64,000 bases of DNA, from positions 1 through 64,000 of the forward strand of contig CAIWKO010000048.1 in assembly GCA_903913285.1 (NCBI GenBank). The letters are read 5' to 3'. The translations under genes and the position numbers were made by a program. Every line of letters begins with the position of its first letter. Positions within the stretch are counted from its first letter, which is position 1. The DNA is from an uncultured Bacteroidales bacterium (GTDB taxonomy: Bacteria > Bacteroidota > Bacteroidia > Bacteroidales > CAIWKO01). A model generated the notes under the pieces. The model saw only the letters and a program-made list of their open reading frames with translations, ran no database searches and was not told the DNA's origin. Below are positions 15,771 through 26,169 of this stretch, in pieces.

Positions 15771-16799
15771 TTAGTTAAGTGGTTCCATTTCGATGACGGT
15801 AAAGGTGCCGGGTTTAACGGCAGGGCGCGGATGGGGGTTATCTTTGGTGGCTTCGGGAGCATCGCCGAATTTCGCCGTGGGCAGATAGAGTTTGTGGGTC
15901 GATTTGTCGATGGTGATGGTGCGTGCACCTTTTTGGGTAGGCACGTTTTCCAACACTTTAAAGGAGTTTTCGTTTTCTTCCTGCACCACGGTCATGGTTC
16001 CATCGCCATTAGAGCTGTAGGCGCGTTTCTTTCCGGGATCGAAAGCCACACCATCCACCCGGTCGCCAATAGGCAGGGTAGTGATCACTTTGCCATTGTC
16101 GGCATCAAGAATAACCATCAACTTGTCGCAAACGCTGAACAAACGGTGTGTTTTAGTGTCGATGGCCAGTCCGCTGGGTTCTTCGCCCGGAGCGATAGAC
16201 CAGTATTGCACGGCTTTCATTTTAAACGGGTCGATCTGGCAAACCTTGCTTTTATCTTCAATGTTGACATAAATAAGTCCTTTTTCGTCGGTAACCGCGA
16301 ACTCTGGTTTTCCTTCGAGGGCAATAGTTCCGAGCACTTTATCGGTTTTGGCATCAATAACGGTGGCATTGCTGCTACGCCCGTTGAAAGTGAAAATGCG
16401 GTGGGTGAATTTGTCGTAGAGTATGGCATCGGGGTTGTTGCCCGTTACTTTAATTTTTTCGAGGGTTTTGTATGTCTTCAGGTCGAAAACTGTAACGGCG
16501 GTATCTTTGCCGTCGCTGATAAAGCCTTTGTTAAGATCTTTTGCCAGAGCGATGCCGTGAACGCCCTTGGTGTCGGGTATGGTTGCTACCACGGTTGCAG
16601 AGGTTACATCGAGCACCTGCACAACGGTTCCGTGCGAAATATACACCAGGTGAGACGAATCATCCACGTTGATATAATCCCATCCGCCATCGCCATCTAC
16701 CGGGAATTTGTTCGACATTTTGTATAAACTTGTAGTGGTTTGTGCAACCGAAAACAAACAAGCCAGAAGAGCCACCATTAAAAAAGAGATACGTTTCAT
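15771..16799 (-). CDS. Exported YncE-like beta-propeller
   Basis: The 342-residue protein has a signal peptide (ending SVAQ, about residue 19) and is composed of repeated 40-45 residue blades with the YVTN-type pattern: 'GWDYINVDDSSHLVYISHG' then 'VQVLDVTSATVVATIPD', 'VTVFDLKTYKTLEKI', 'ATVIDAKTDKVLGTI'. This is a seven-bladed propeller of the YncE/surface-layer type, periplasmic, probably binding ligand or protein. The gene may be coupled to the DoxX gene downstream. Its minus-strand -7 box is at 16851-16858. Confidence 0.88.
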   Translation of the reverse strand: MKRISFLMVALLACLFSVAQTTTSLYKMSNKFPVDGDGGWDYINVDDSSHLVYISHGTVVQVLDVTSATVVATIPDTKGVHGIALAKDLNKGFISDGKDTAVTVFDLKTYKTLEKIKVTGNNPDAILYDKFTHRIFTFNGRSSNATVIDAKTDKVLGTIALEGKPEFAVTDEKGLIYVNIEDKSKVCQIDPFKMKAVQYWSIAPGEEPSGLAIDTKTHRLFSVCDKLMVILDADNGKVITTLPIGDRVDGVAFDPGKKRAYSSNGDGTMTVVQEENENSFKVLENVPTQKGARTITIDKSTHKLYLPTAKFGDAPEATKDNPHPRPAVKPGTFTVIEMEPLN

Positions 16800-16850
16800 T
16801 TTATTGATTTTTGTTGGTTAATAGATGTGTAACAGAAAAGAAATCTGCAT

Positions 16851-16858
16851 CAAAGATA
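16851..16858 (-). promoter_or_regulatory. -7 box for the YncE-like / DoxX unit
   Basis: Minus-strand TATCTTTG, exact match, 52 bp upstream of the start. Confidence 0.5.
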
Positions 16859-16941
16859 CATAAAAGCATCTGGTAAAAAAACTCCGCCTTGCTGTTTTTA
16901 TTGTTTTGGGCTTGGGATACCCCAGCCTGAGCGAAGGGTGC

Positions 16942-17505
16942 TTAATCCTTATCGAAAAAATGAACAAGCCTCAGACGTTCATTTCCTTCGTTGTTGGTGT
17001 ATTTTTCTTTTTCTTCGCGATAATTGGGCGTAATGAATTTGGGTAGATAGATGCCGGCAAATATCAAAACCAAAGTGATGGGGATGGCAACCGCAACCAT
17101 GATGATCCACGAAGTGGTTATTCCGTTGTCCATACCGGAATATAATGCTACCGACAGGATACTGATAAGCGAAATAACACCGATGAAGATGTTCCAGTTG
17201 TAGTATTTATACTGTTTGCTGGCCACCAAAGCAATTAAAAATATATACCATAAAGAACCAAAGTTGAAAGCAAAAAATGCTATCAGAGTTAATAGCGAAA
17301 GGAATACCAGATAAACAATATTCCATTTCTCGTATTTCTTTTTTCGTTCATTCGAAGGGATAAAGCGAACAATTTCTGCTACTTCGTTTCGGAAGTTGAA
17401 CTGTTCGCTCAGCTCTTCATACACCTCTTGTTTCGATTTTCCGGCCTTCAGTTTTCTTTTGGCAAGTTCCCTGATTATTCTTTTGTCGGGTTTGTTGATG
17501 ATCAT
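16942..17505 (-). CDS. Integral membrane protein of unknown function
   Basis: This 187-residue protein has a basic, helical N-terminal cytoplasmic part (about 1-55, 'KRIIRELAKRKLKAGKSKQEVYEELSEQ'), then about four membrane helices (62-160) with a short polar tail ending 'LVHFFDKD'. It looks like a Bacteroidetes-specific membrane protein of unknown role. The start ATG at 17505 is supported by the -7 box at 17558-17565. It forms a single-gene unit. Confidence 0.7.
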   Translation of the reverse strand: MIINKPDKRIIRELAKRKLKAGKSKQEVYEELSEQFNFRNEVAEIVRFIPSNERKKKYEKWNIVYLVFLSLLTLIAFFAFNFGSLWYIFLIALVASKQYKYYNWNIFIGVISLISILSVALYSGMDNGITTSWIIMVAVAIPITLVLIFAGIYLPKFITPNYREEKEKYTNNEGNERLRLVHFFDKD

Positions 17506-17557
17506 TTTTAATAATTGGCTGATGAAATAGAACTCTTGTAATTAAATGAATTGTTGC

Positions 17558-17565
17558 CAAATTTA
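17558..17565 (-). promoter_or_regulatory. -7 box for the membrane protein at 16942
   Basis: Minus-strand TAAATTTG, exact match to TAnnTTTG, 53 bp from the start. Confidence 0.5.
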
Positions 17566-17861
17566 GTGATTATTAATTAATATTCGAAGAATGAAATACT
17601 TGTTTTTTGTGATGAATTTTATTTGCTGAAAAGCTTGCTTTTTGACGAAAAATGTTGTACTTTTACCGAACCAATTGTGTTTTCCATACAAAAGTTGTTG
17701 ATGTAAGTCGTTACCTTCCTCATTCCCCATTCCCCCCAACGCGATCAACAACTTTTTTATTTTATAATTATTTATGGGTTATTTAACCTAATAAAACAGG
17801 TTTTTTAACCTGATTTTAGAAATTATTTTATGCTTTTTGTAAAATCTCGATTATTTGTTAT

Positions 17862-17869
17862 TATATTTG
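17862..17869 (+). promoter_or_regulatory. -7 box TATATTTG
   Basis: Exact consensus, with TTTTTG at 17834-17839 about 22 bp upstream as a possible -33 element. It would serve the 119-residue PH-like protein, with a leader of about 115 nt. Confidence 0.45.
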
Positions 17870-17990
17870 TATTGAAAAAACAACTACAAACGTTAAAAAA
17901 ATAACTATATAAAAACAAATAGTTGGTATCAAAGGATGCGTCTCATAATTTTAAAATTAATTATCCGGTAATAAATTTTAATGATAAATT

Positions 17991-18350
17991 ATGGAAAACA
18001 AGCAATCAATAACTGAGGAAATTCTTAAAAAGGAGTCGGTTGGTTATATAAAATCGAAGCAGAATTTATTGCAGGGGACATTATTCATGACTCCTAAAAA
18101 GATCTATCTGGAAACCCGAAAACATACTTCAAGTGGTTTGGCTCATTTATGGCATTTAATAAAACATACACCCGAAAAACAAGATATTGTTTTTGATCTT
18201 GAGTATAATAATATTTATGCAGTTTCAAGAGGTATCCATGTGGTTCAGAACAATGTGCTCGAAATAATGAATCGAAATAACAATACCTATCGCGTGATCG
18301 TGAAAAATTATCAGGAATGGGAGCGGGAGATTAAACGAAAAATTGGATAA
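17991..18350 (+). CDS. Small PH/GRAM-like domain protein
   Basis: The 119-residue soluble protein has no signal peptide. Its pattern, 'GYIKSKQNLLQGTLFMTPKKIYLETRKH', then 'IVFDLEYNNIYAVSRGIHVVQNNVLEIMN' and a final helix (YQEWEREIKRKIG), matches bacterial PH-like or GRAM-like domains: seven strands capped by a C-terminal helix. Such proteins often bind partners or membranes. The function is not known and no conserved neighbour suggests one. Confidence 0.65.
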   Translation: MENKQSITEEILKKESVGYIKSKQNLLQGTLFMTPKKIYLETRKHTSSGLAHLWHLIKHTPEKQDIVFDLEYNNIYAVSRGIHVVQNNVLEIMNRNNNTYRVIVKNYQEWEREIKRKIG

Positions 18351-18560
18351 AATCGTTCGGCTTAATAATAGGGAATTAAGTTTTCTTTAGAAATACTTTT
18401 ATAAAGATTTCGATTTCTTTTCTTTTGTTACATAAACTTTGCTAGAAACCATTAATAATTGAGTATACATACATCTTCAGTTGCCATTTGCATTTTTCAA
18501 ATACTAATTCCGAGATTTCAAACGAAATCGTAAATAAAAATTTTTATTGACTACAATTGA

Positions 18561-20930
18561 TTAATAAAAAACCTGAATCAGAAAACATCCTTCATTTTGA
18601 TTCGGTGAAGTTGTATTTCCTCCGGCATAAAAATCATCGAAGTTATATTTACAAGCTCCAACGGTAAAGGTATAAGTTCCGGGTGGAACCATCACAAATG
18701 CTGTTATGGAGAAGGGAGCAATTGTTGCAATATAGTTAATAGGATCGTAATCTGCCACATCAACAACTTGAAGCGACTGTGGAATGGGAACACCATTTTG
18801 TGAAATTTGTATCATACAACCCGAAACAGTGTATGGGTATGAAGTTGTTTCGAGCGAGCCTGTGGTAAATAAGAATAATGTCGCAGGAGCTGAAACAGAT
18901 AGTGTTATGGTTAAACCTGTTATAGGTGTGAAATTAGGATAGACCGAAGAGATATAGGTACGGGTTGCATAAGCACCATATACCTGAAAATTTACAACGC
19001 CTGTTGGGCCAATAGGTCCGGTTATACCATTAGCGCCCGCTACTCCTTGTATACCTTGAGGGCCAATTAAACCTTGTAATCCCTGTATACCTTGTATCCC
19101 TTGTATTCCCTGTGGTCCGGTCGGTCCCTGATTTCCCTGAGGCCCTGTGGGTCCCTGAGAACCGGTAACTCCATCGATACCATTAATACCTGCTGAACCG
19201 GTAGATCCTTGTAATCCCTGGGGTCCAATGGGTCCAACCGGACCTGTGACACCCTGAATACCTTGAGATCCTATTGTACCGGTTGCACCTTGAATTCCTT
19301 GTGGCCCGGTTGAGCCTGTTTCACCTGAAGGCCCTTGTATTCCCTGCGGACCAATCGGGCCTATAGCTCCGGTAGGGCCTTGTATGCCTTGTGGTCCTGT
19401 TACTCCTTGAGCACCGGTTGTACCTGCCACACCTGTAGTTCCCTGAATACCCTGAATGCCGGTTGGTCCTGTAATACCTGTAACACCCTGGATACCCTGT
19501 GATCCTGTGGCACCTTGAACTCCTGTTGGACCTTGAGCACCTGTAGCCCCATTAATACCATTAGTTCCGGCTGTTCCTGTTGTTCCTTGAATTCCCTGAG
19601 GCCCCGTTGAACCAATTGTACCTGTTGCTCCTTGTATCCCTTGACTGCCAGTTGGGCCTGTAATACCTGTCGTTCCTTGAACTCCTGTCTGACCTTGAGT
19701 ACCTGTAGCACCATTAATACCATTAGTTCCGGCTGCTCCTGTTGTTCCTTGAATTCCCTGAGGCCCCGTTGAACCAATTGCACCTGTTGCTCCTTGTATC
19801 CCTTGACTGCCAGTTGGGCCTGTAATACCTGTCGTTCCTTGAACTCCTGTCTGACCTTGAGCACCTGTAGCACCATTAATACCATTAGTTCCGGCTGCTC
19901 CTGTTGTTCCTTGAATTCCCTGAGACCCAGTTGAACCAATTGCACCTGTTGTACCCTGTATTCCCTGAATGCCTGTTGGTCCTGTAAAACCTGTAACTCC
20001 CTGGATACCCTGCGATCCTGTGGCACCTTGAACTCCTGTTGGACCTTGAGCACCTGTAGAACCAATAACACCATTAGTACCTGTTGTTCCAGTAGCACCC
20101 TGAACACCTTGCGGACCTGTTGGTCCGATTGCACCATCAACACCATTAATACCTGTTGTTCCTATAGCACCCTGAATTCCCTGAAGACCGGATGTCCCCT
20201 GAACACCTTGCGGTCCTGTTGCTCCGACAGCACCATCAACACCATTAATACCATTAGTTCCTGTTACACCTGTTGCCCCTTGAATACCTTGTGGCCCTGT
20301 TGGTCCGATAGCTCCATCAACTCCATTAATCCCATTTGTACCTGTGATACCTGTGACCCCCTGAACACCCTGTGGTCCTGTAATACCTGTAATACCCTGA
20401 ATTCCTTGACTCCCTGTTAGTCCGATAACACCATCAACTCCATTTATACCGTTTGTACCTATTGCCCCCGTGACTCCCTGAACACCCTGTGGTCCTGTAA
20501 CACCTGTTACGCCCTGAATACCTTGAGTACCTGTTGAACCAATTGCACCTGTAGCTCCCTGTATTCCTTGCATACCGGTCTGTCCTGTAACACCTGTTAC
20601 TCCTGTAGGTCCTGTGAATCCACCAGAACCGACATTACAGAGTGAAATCCATACAAACGAACTTTGTTCATAAAACAGAATGCATTTTAAGTCAGTATCA
20701 TAAACCAATAATCCATTTGCAGGATTCGGAATAGCTAATCTTTGACTTGTTGTCAGTCGAGGAATTAATACACCTTTATCATTCGCATCAACATCTAATG
20801 CAGCAGAAGGGTGAGGATTTGCACCGGTTGCATTTATCCCGACATTGTTTTGTGCACAAATATTCCTGTTAAGTAAAACAATTAAAAGAATTATCAATAC
20901 AAATTTTAGTCTTTTCATAAAAGCAATCAC
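18561..20930 (-). CDS. Exported collagen-like protein
   Basis: The 789-residue protein has a signal peptide (about 1-27, ending NICAQ), then a domain of about 70 residues (NNVGINATGANPHPSAALDV, LIPRLTTSQRLAIPNPANG) that is widespread at the start of Bacteroidetes surface and tail-fibre-like proteins. Residues about 103-644 are Gly-Xaa-Yaa repeats rich in GIQG, GPTG and GATG, with Thr common in the Y position. A 144-residue beta-rich domain ends the protein, in the position of the BclA or C1q-like trimer-forming heads. It should form a trimeric fibre at the cell surface. Part of the repeat DNA is a recent tandem duplication (19531-19854). The -7 box is at 21000-21007. Confidence 0.88.
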   Translation of the reverse strand: MIAFMKRLKFVLIILLIVLLNRNICAQNNVGINATGANPHPSAALDVDANDKGVLIPRLTTSQRLAIPNPANGLLVYDTDLKCILFYEQSSFVWISLCNVGSGGFTGPTGVTGVTGQTGMQGIQGATGAIGSTGTQGIQGVTGVTGPQGVQGVTGAIGTNGINGVDGVIGLTGSQGIQGITGITGPQGVQGVTGITGTNGINGVDGAIGPTGPQGIQGATGVTGTNGINGVDGAVGATGPQGVQGTSGLQGIQGAIGTTGINGVDGAIGPTGPQGVQGATGTTGTNGVIGSTGAQGPTGVQGATGSQGIQGVTGFTGPTGIQGIQGTTGAIGSTGSQGIQGTTGAAGTNGINGATGAQGQTGVQGTTGITGPTGSQGIQGATGAIGSTGPQGIQGTTGAAGTNGINGATGTQGQTGVQGTTGITGPTGSQGIQGATGTIGSTGPQGIQGTTGTAGTNGINGATGAQGPTGVQGATGSQGIQGVTGITGPTGIQGIQGTTGVAGTTGAQGVTGPQGIQGPTGAIGPIGPQGIQGPSGETGSTGPQGIQGATGTIGSQGIQGVTGPVGPIGPQGLQGSTGSAGINGIDGVTGSQGPTGPQGNQGPTGPQGIQGIQGIQGLQGLIGPQGIQGVAGANGITGPIGPTGVVNFQVYGAYATRTYISSVYPNFTPITGLTITLSVSAPATLFLFTTGSLETTSYPYTVSGCMIQISQNGVPIPQSLQVVDVADYDPINYIATIAPFSITAFVMVPPGTYTFTVGACKYNFDDFYAGGNTTSPNQNEGCFLIQVFY
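19531..19854. repeat. Tandem 162-bp repeat inside the collagen-like gene
   Basis: Two 162-bp copies (19531-19692 and 19693-19854, 54 codons each) are nearly identical, differing at a handful of positions. A third related unit of 189 bp follows to about 20043. The length (a multiple of 9 bp) keeps the Gly-X-Y register. This indicates recent expansion by slippage or unequal recombination. Confidence 0.8.
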
Positions 20931-20999
20931 TATCTTGAAAAAGTTCAGCTCAATGTAAAAAGTTTATGTTTACAATAATTAATAATGATAAATGAAGAG

Positions 21000-21007
21000 C
21001 AAAGATA
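21000..21007 (-). promoter_or_regulatory. -7 box for the collagen-like gene
   Basis: Minus-strand TATCTTTG, exact consensus, 70 bp from the start. Confidence 0.5.
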
Positions 21008-21120
21008 ATAAAAAAAACTTTTTATTACAATAGGTAAATTAATTAAGAACAACTTAACTGCTAAAATATTCGAATGTTTGCATATGTGTCAATGTTCGAA
21101 AAGAATATTTGAGTTTATAT

Positions 21121-21666
21121 TTAATCCTTATATTTCAGAAAAATACTGTTCAAAATTGTCATTAATTTGTAATATGTCTTTTTATCGGACTCAAGTTTGG
21201 GGAGTCGCTGGCAAGTTATCCTGTAGCTATAATTATTATCATAATTTGTAGGTTCAGAATTGACTATTTTAAGTGTTTTATCATTCTCTTTATACCAGTT
21301 TTCAAGATTATCCTTTGAGTTTTGATGAGGCAGGTTGGCTTTCATCAAAGCATTACGTTTACGGATTATCACTATCGAATCAGGAGATATCCTTTTAAGG
21401 ACTTGTATGATTATTTCACAGGGTCCTTTTGGATCTGGTGGGTCATTGGAAGTCATGTCTGGTTCTAGTTCCATATAGCGCGTTTGCAATATGATGTCAA
21501 AAAATTTGCTTGTGTCTGTTTTTAGTGTCCAACCCTTTGGAAGCGAATCTTTTATTATTTTGACTGTATTATGGAAATCTTCTATGTTTATTTTGTTTTG
21601 TGCAATAGTATGATTGTTTATCAAACCAAGCAGCAATGCAAACATCATGATCTTTTTTAGTGTCAT
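21121..21666 (-). CDS. Exported protein of unknown function
   Basis: I start at the ATG at 21666 (181 residues) because the signal peptide begins there (MTLKKIMMFALLLGLINNHTIAQ); the frame stays open upstream to 21705. The mature protein is mixed alpha/beta: a helix (EDFHNTVKIIKDSLPKGW), a strand 'IILQTRYMELEP', a Pro-rich turn, 'CEIIIQVLKRIS' and a final helix (KTYYKLMTILNSIFLKYKD). No motif or family was recognised. It lies alone between the collagen-like gene and ligA, which is divergent. Confidence 0.65.
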   Translation of the reverse strand: MTLKKIMMFALLLGLINNHTIAQNKINIEDFHNTVKIIKDSLPKGWTLKTDTSKFFDIILQTRYMELEPDMTSNDPPDPKGPCEIIIQVLKRISPDSIVIIRKRNALMKANLPHQNSKDNLENWYKENDKTLKIVNSEPTNYDNNYSYRITCQRLPKLESDKKTYYKLMTILNSIFLKYKD

Positions 21667-21840
21667 CTTTTTAAAACTTTGTTTCAAATTACAGAAAAAA
21701 TCCACCGTATTTTATTTTATAAATGGTTGAAATGTTGAATTTTTATAGTGCATAAAATTAAAAAAAAATGTAAAGCAATTGGTAAAAATTATTTCATTTT
21801 TATAATCTTTCTAATTGATAATTGTTTTATCCAAAATAGG

Positions 21841-21848
21841 TATCTTTG
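21841..21848 (+). promoter_or_regulatory. -7 box for ligA
   Basis: TATCTTTG, exact consensus, only 15 bp before the ATG, with TTG at 21822-21824 as a possible -33 element (16 bp spacing). The leader would be very short. Confidence 0.55.
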
Positions 21849-21853
21849 TATAA

Positions 21854-23911
<2,058 letters not shown>

Positions 23912-23919
23912 TAAAATAC

Positions 23920-23927
23920 TATCTTTG
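23920..23927 (+). promoter_or_regulatory. -7 box for gmhA
   Basis: TATCTTTG, exact consensus, 17 bp before the ATG, suggesting gmhA can be transcribed independently of ligA. Confidence 0.5.
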
Positions 23928-23944
23928 CATTTAAATTTATTGTT

Positions 23945-24517
23945 ATGAATATTGAAATAGCCATACAGGATTCGATAGAGGTTAAAAAGATGATACTGGA
24001 AGATCATCATATTTTATACACCATCGAAGAAGTGGCGCTTCTGGCTGCAGATATTTTGACGAACAAAGGACGCATTTTGTTATGCGGAAACGGAGGAAGT
24101 GCCTCCGATGCCCAACATATAGCAGCGGAACTTTCGGGGCGTTTTGCGACAGAGCGCGAACCGCTGGACGCAGAAGCACTGCACGTGAATTCTTCGTATA
24201 TGACTGCTGTTGCGAATGATTATTCGTTTGACGAGGTTTATGCACGTCTGATCAGAGCCAAAGGGAGGAAAGGCGACATGCTGGTGGCCATATCGACTTC
24301 GGGAAATTCGAAAAACATTTTGAAAGCGATAGAAGCAGCGCATGGTTGCGAAGTGGTGGTGGTGGGTCTGACTGGAGAAACGGGAGGAAAGATGAACGAA
24401 ATGTGTGACTATATGATAAAAGTGCCATCGAAAGAAACACCACGTATACAGGAAGCGCATATCATGCTGGGGCATATTTTTTGTCAGGTGATAGAGGAGA
24501 AATTGTTTGGGGATTAG
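23945..24517 (+). CDS. gmhA: Sedoheptulose 7-phosphate isomerase
   Basis: GmhA converts sedoheptulose 7-phosphate to D-glycero-D-manno-heptose 7-phosphate, the first step to the ADP-heptose used in lipopolysaccharide cores. The 190-residue protein is a SIS-domain enzyme with the phosphosugar-binding stretches LLCGNGGSASDAQHIAAELSG (about 53-72) and VAISTSGNSKNILKAIEAA (about 116-134), plus the zinc-site-like EAHIMLGHIFCQ near the end. gmhB follows 51 bp downstream, across a heptamer array. Confidence 0.95.
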   Translation: MNIEIAIQDSIEVKKMILEDHHILYTIEEVALLAADILTNKGRILLCGNGGSASDAQHIAAELSGRFATEREPLDAEALHVNSSYMTAVANDYSFDEVYARLIRAKGRKGDMLVAISTSGNSKNILKAIEAAHGCEVVVVGLTGETGGKMNEMCDYMIKVPSKETPRIQEAHIMLGHIFCQVIEEKLFGD

Positions 24518-24520
24518 ACG

Positions 24521-24555
24521 ATAGTTAATAGTTAATAGATAGTAGTTAATTGTTT
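24521..24555. repeat. Heptamer array between gmhA and gmhB
   Basis: Units atagtta, atagtta, atagata, gtagtta and attgttt follow each other at 7 bp, starting 3 bp after the gmhA stop codon. They fill most of the gap before gmhB. Confidence 0.7.
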
Positions 24556-24568
24556 TAAAAGGGTTAAT

Positions 24569-25111
24569 TTGAAAATAGATAAGAGTTGGACGTTGTTTTT
24601 GGACAGGGATGGAGTGATAAATAATAAGCTTCGATATGATTATGTGAAGAGCGTGGCGGAGTTTGAGTTTTTGCCGGGAGTGAAGGATGCATTGAAAAAG
24701 TTGTCGGGAATTTTTGTAAGGGTGATCGTGATAACAAATCAACAGGGCATCGGAAAAGGAGCCATGAGAATGGAAGACCTGAATAAAATTCACGAGTATA
24801 TGATGGCCGAATTTAAAGCCCACGGAGGAGAGATTCATAAAATATATTTTTGTCCGGACCTGGCAGGAACCTTTAGCGAAAATCGTAAACCCGAAATAGG
24901 AATGGCTATGATGGCGAAAAAGGATTTTCCGGAAATAGATTTCGAAAAGACCATCATGGTAGGCGATTCGAAGACTGATATGGAATTTGCAAAAAAGCTC
25001 GGTATGATTGCCGTATTCATCAGCAATGGAAAAGAAGCCAAATTTTATACTAATTGCTTATGCGATTACGTTTTTAATACCCTGAAAGAATTTTCAGAAT
25101 CAATTCAATAA
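24569..25111 (+). CDS. gmhB: Heptose 1,7-bisphosphate phosphatase
   Basis: GmhB removes the 7-phosphate from heptose bisphosphate in the ADP-heptose pathway. The 180-residue HAD-family protein shows motif I DRDGV (Asp12, Asp14), motif II 'VIVITNQQGIGKGAM' and motif III/IV 'MVGDSKTDMEFAKKLGM'. There is no in-frame ATG near motif I, so the start is the TTG at 24569. The four-Cys zinc loop of E. coli GmhB is reduced: one Cys is visible (KIYFCPDLAG), so metal binding may be different. Function is supported by its position next to gmhA. Confidence 0.9.
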   Translation: MKIDKSWTLFLDRDGVINNKLRYDYVKSVAEFEFLPGVKDALKKLSGIFVRVIVITNQQGIGKGAMRMEDLNKIHEYMMAEFKAHGGEIHKIYFCPDLAGTFSENRKPEIGMAMMAKKDFPEIDFEKTIMVGDSKTDMEFAKKLGMIAVFISNGKEAKFYTNCLCDYVFNTLKEFSESIQ

Positions 25112-25115
25112 AACA

Positions 25116-26168
25116 ATGAAAAATAAAACACTTTTACTCACTTTCGTTCTGATATTGTTTTCAGCGGTGCTGTATGCACAACCGCAAAAGAAAATCAATT
25201 TCACTGATTCGCTGGGCAGGAAACAAGGATATTGGAAAAAAATTGTAAACGATACACTCAAGTATGAAGGGACTTTTAAGGATAATAATCCTGACGGGGA
25301 ATTCAAGTATTATTATCCCGACAAATCGGTGAAAGCCCTCACGATATATTCGAATGACGGTAAGAAAGCTAAAACAGTGATGTTTTATAATAACGGGAAG
25401 AAAAATGCAGAGGGTTCGTATGTGGATAAACAGAAAGACGGACTTTGGGTTTATTATAACAAGGATCAGGTGAAGATGTCGGAGGAGAACTATCAGAACG
25501 GATTGAAGTCGGGAGTGTGGAAGTATTATTATGATAACAGCAAGATCAATAAAATTGAAAATTACAAGAACAATATGCTGGACGGGGAATGCCTGGAATA
25601 TTATCCTGACAGCTTAATAAAAATGAAGAGTAATTATAAGGCGGGCAAAAGGCAAGGATTAATACAGTTTTATGACCTTAACGGGAAAGTTTTTGCATCG
25701 GGAAATTATTTGAATGATCTGCAGGAAGGGGTATGGATGTTTTTTAACGATAAAGGTGCGGCTGAACGACGGCTGACTTTTAAAGCAGGGAACTTATTGA
25801 ACGAGGAACTGGTTTTAGCAAGCAAAAGCGGAAATAAATACATCAACATAAAGGATATTGCTTTCTGTGAGAAAAAGGATTCAAGCGTATTTATCAGGTT
25901 GAATTCAGGGGAACAAATTCTTGTACCATATACATTAACTGACTTGGAAAGAATTTTGGGAGAGGTTAGCTATTTCAGGATAAATGCCAATTTCATTATT
26001 TCGATATGGTCGTTGAAAAATAGGAAAACCTTTAGTCAGGATAATCCTGTATTGACGCTGAATCCGGATCCGGGCATTCCGGTGCTTATTGATAAAGCGG
26101 AAATAGAAGGCTTTATGTCGTGGGCTGGTTTGATAAAATACGACAAGGATAAAGAAAAGGATAAATAA
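25116..26168 (+). CDS. Exported MORN-repeat protein with a LytTR-like C-terminal domain
   Basis: The 350-residue protein has a signal peptide (residues 1-21, ending YAQ). Residues about 35-228 are MORN/YwqK-type repeats (GYWKK, then DGEFKYYYPDK, DGLWVYYNKD, SGVWKYYYDN, EGVWMFFNDKG). From 242 to 337 the sequence follows the LytTR DNA-binding domain: a strand 'INIKDIAFCEKKDSSVFIRL', 'ILVPYTLTDLERILGE', 'YFRINANFIISIWSL' and a final 'IPVLIDKAEIEGFMSW'. A DNA-binding fold on an exported protein is unexpected. Either the N-terminal segment is a membrane anchor with the rest inside, or the LytTR fold has a new role. It begins 4 bp after gmhB and ends 1 bp before mnmA. Confidence 0.75.
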   Translation: MKNKTLLLTFVLILFSAVLYAQPQKKINFTDSLGRKQGYWKKIVNDTLKYEGTFKDNNPDGEFKYYYPDKSVKALTIYSNDGKKAKTVMFYNNGKKNAEGSYVDKQKDGLWVYYNKDQVKMSEENYQNGLKSGVWKYYYDNSKINKIENYKNNMLDGECLEYYPDSLIKMKSNYKAGKRQGLIQFYDLNGKVFASGNYLNDLQEGVWMFFNDKGAAERRLTFKAGNLLNEELVLASKSGNKYINIKDIAFCEKKDSSVFIRLNSGEQILVPYTLTDLERILGEVSYFRINANFIISIWSLKNRKTFSQDNPVLTLNPDPGIPVLIDKAEIEGFMSWAGLIKYDKDKEKDK

Positions 26169-26169
26169 G

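Larger units (their letters stand above)
17506..17990. other. AT-rich intergenic region with divergent promoters
   Basis: Minus- and plus-strand -7 boxes lie at 17558-17565 and 17862-17869. A minus-strand open frame (17563-17751, 62 codons) is not convincing. No RNA gene or repeat array was seen. Confidence 0.5.

Noticed and set aside
15747-16727. Long plus-strand frame of 326 codons
   Set aside because: It is antisense to the YncE-like propeller gene, which has clear domain structure, signal peptide and promoter.
19400-20146. Frame inside the collagen-like gene
   Set aside because: A frameshifted reading of Gly-X-Y codons gives an artificial Gln/Val/Leu repeat; the collagen frame is the real one.
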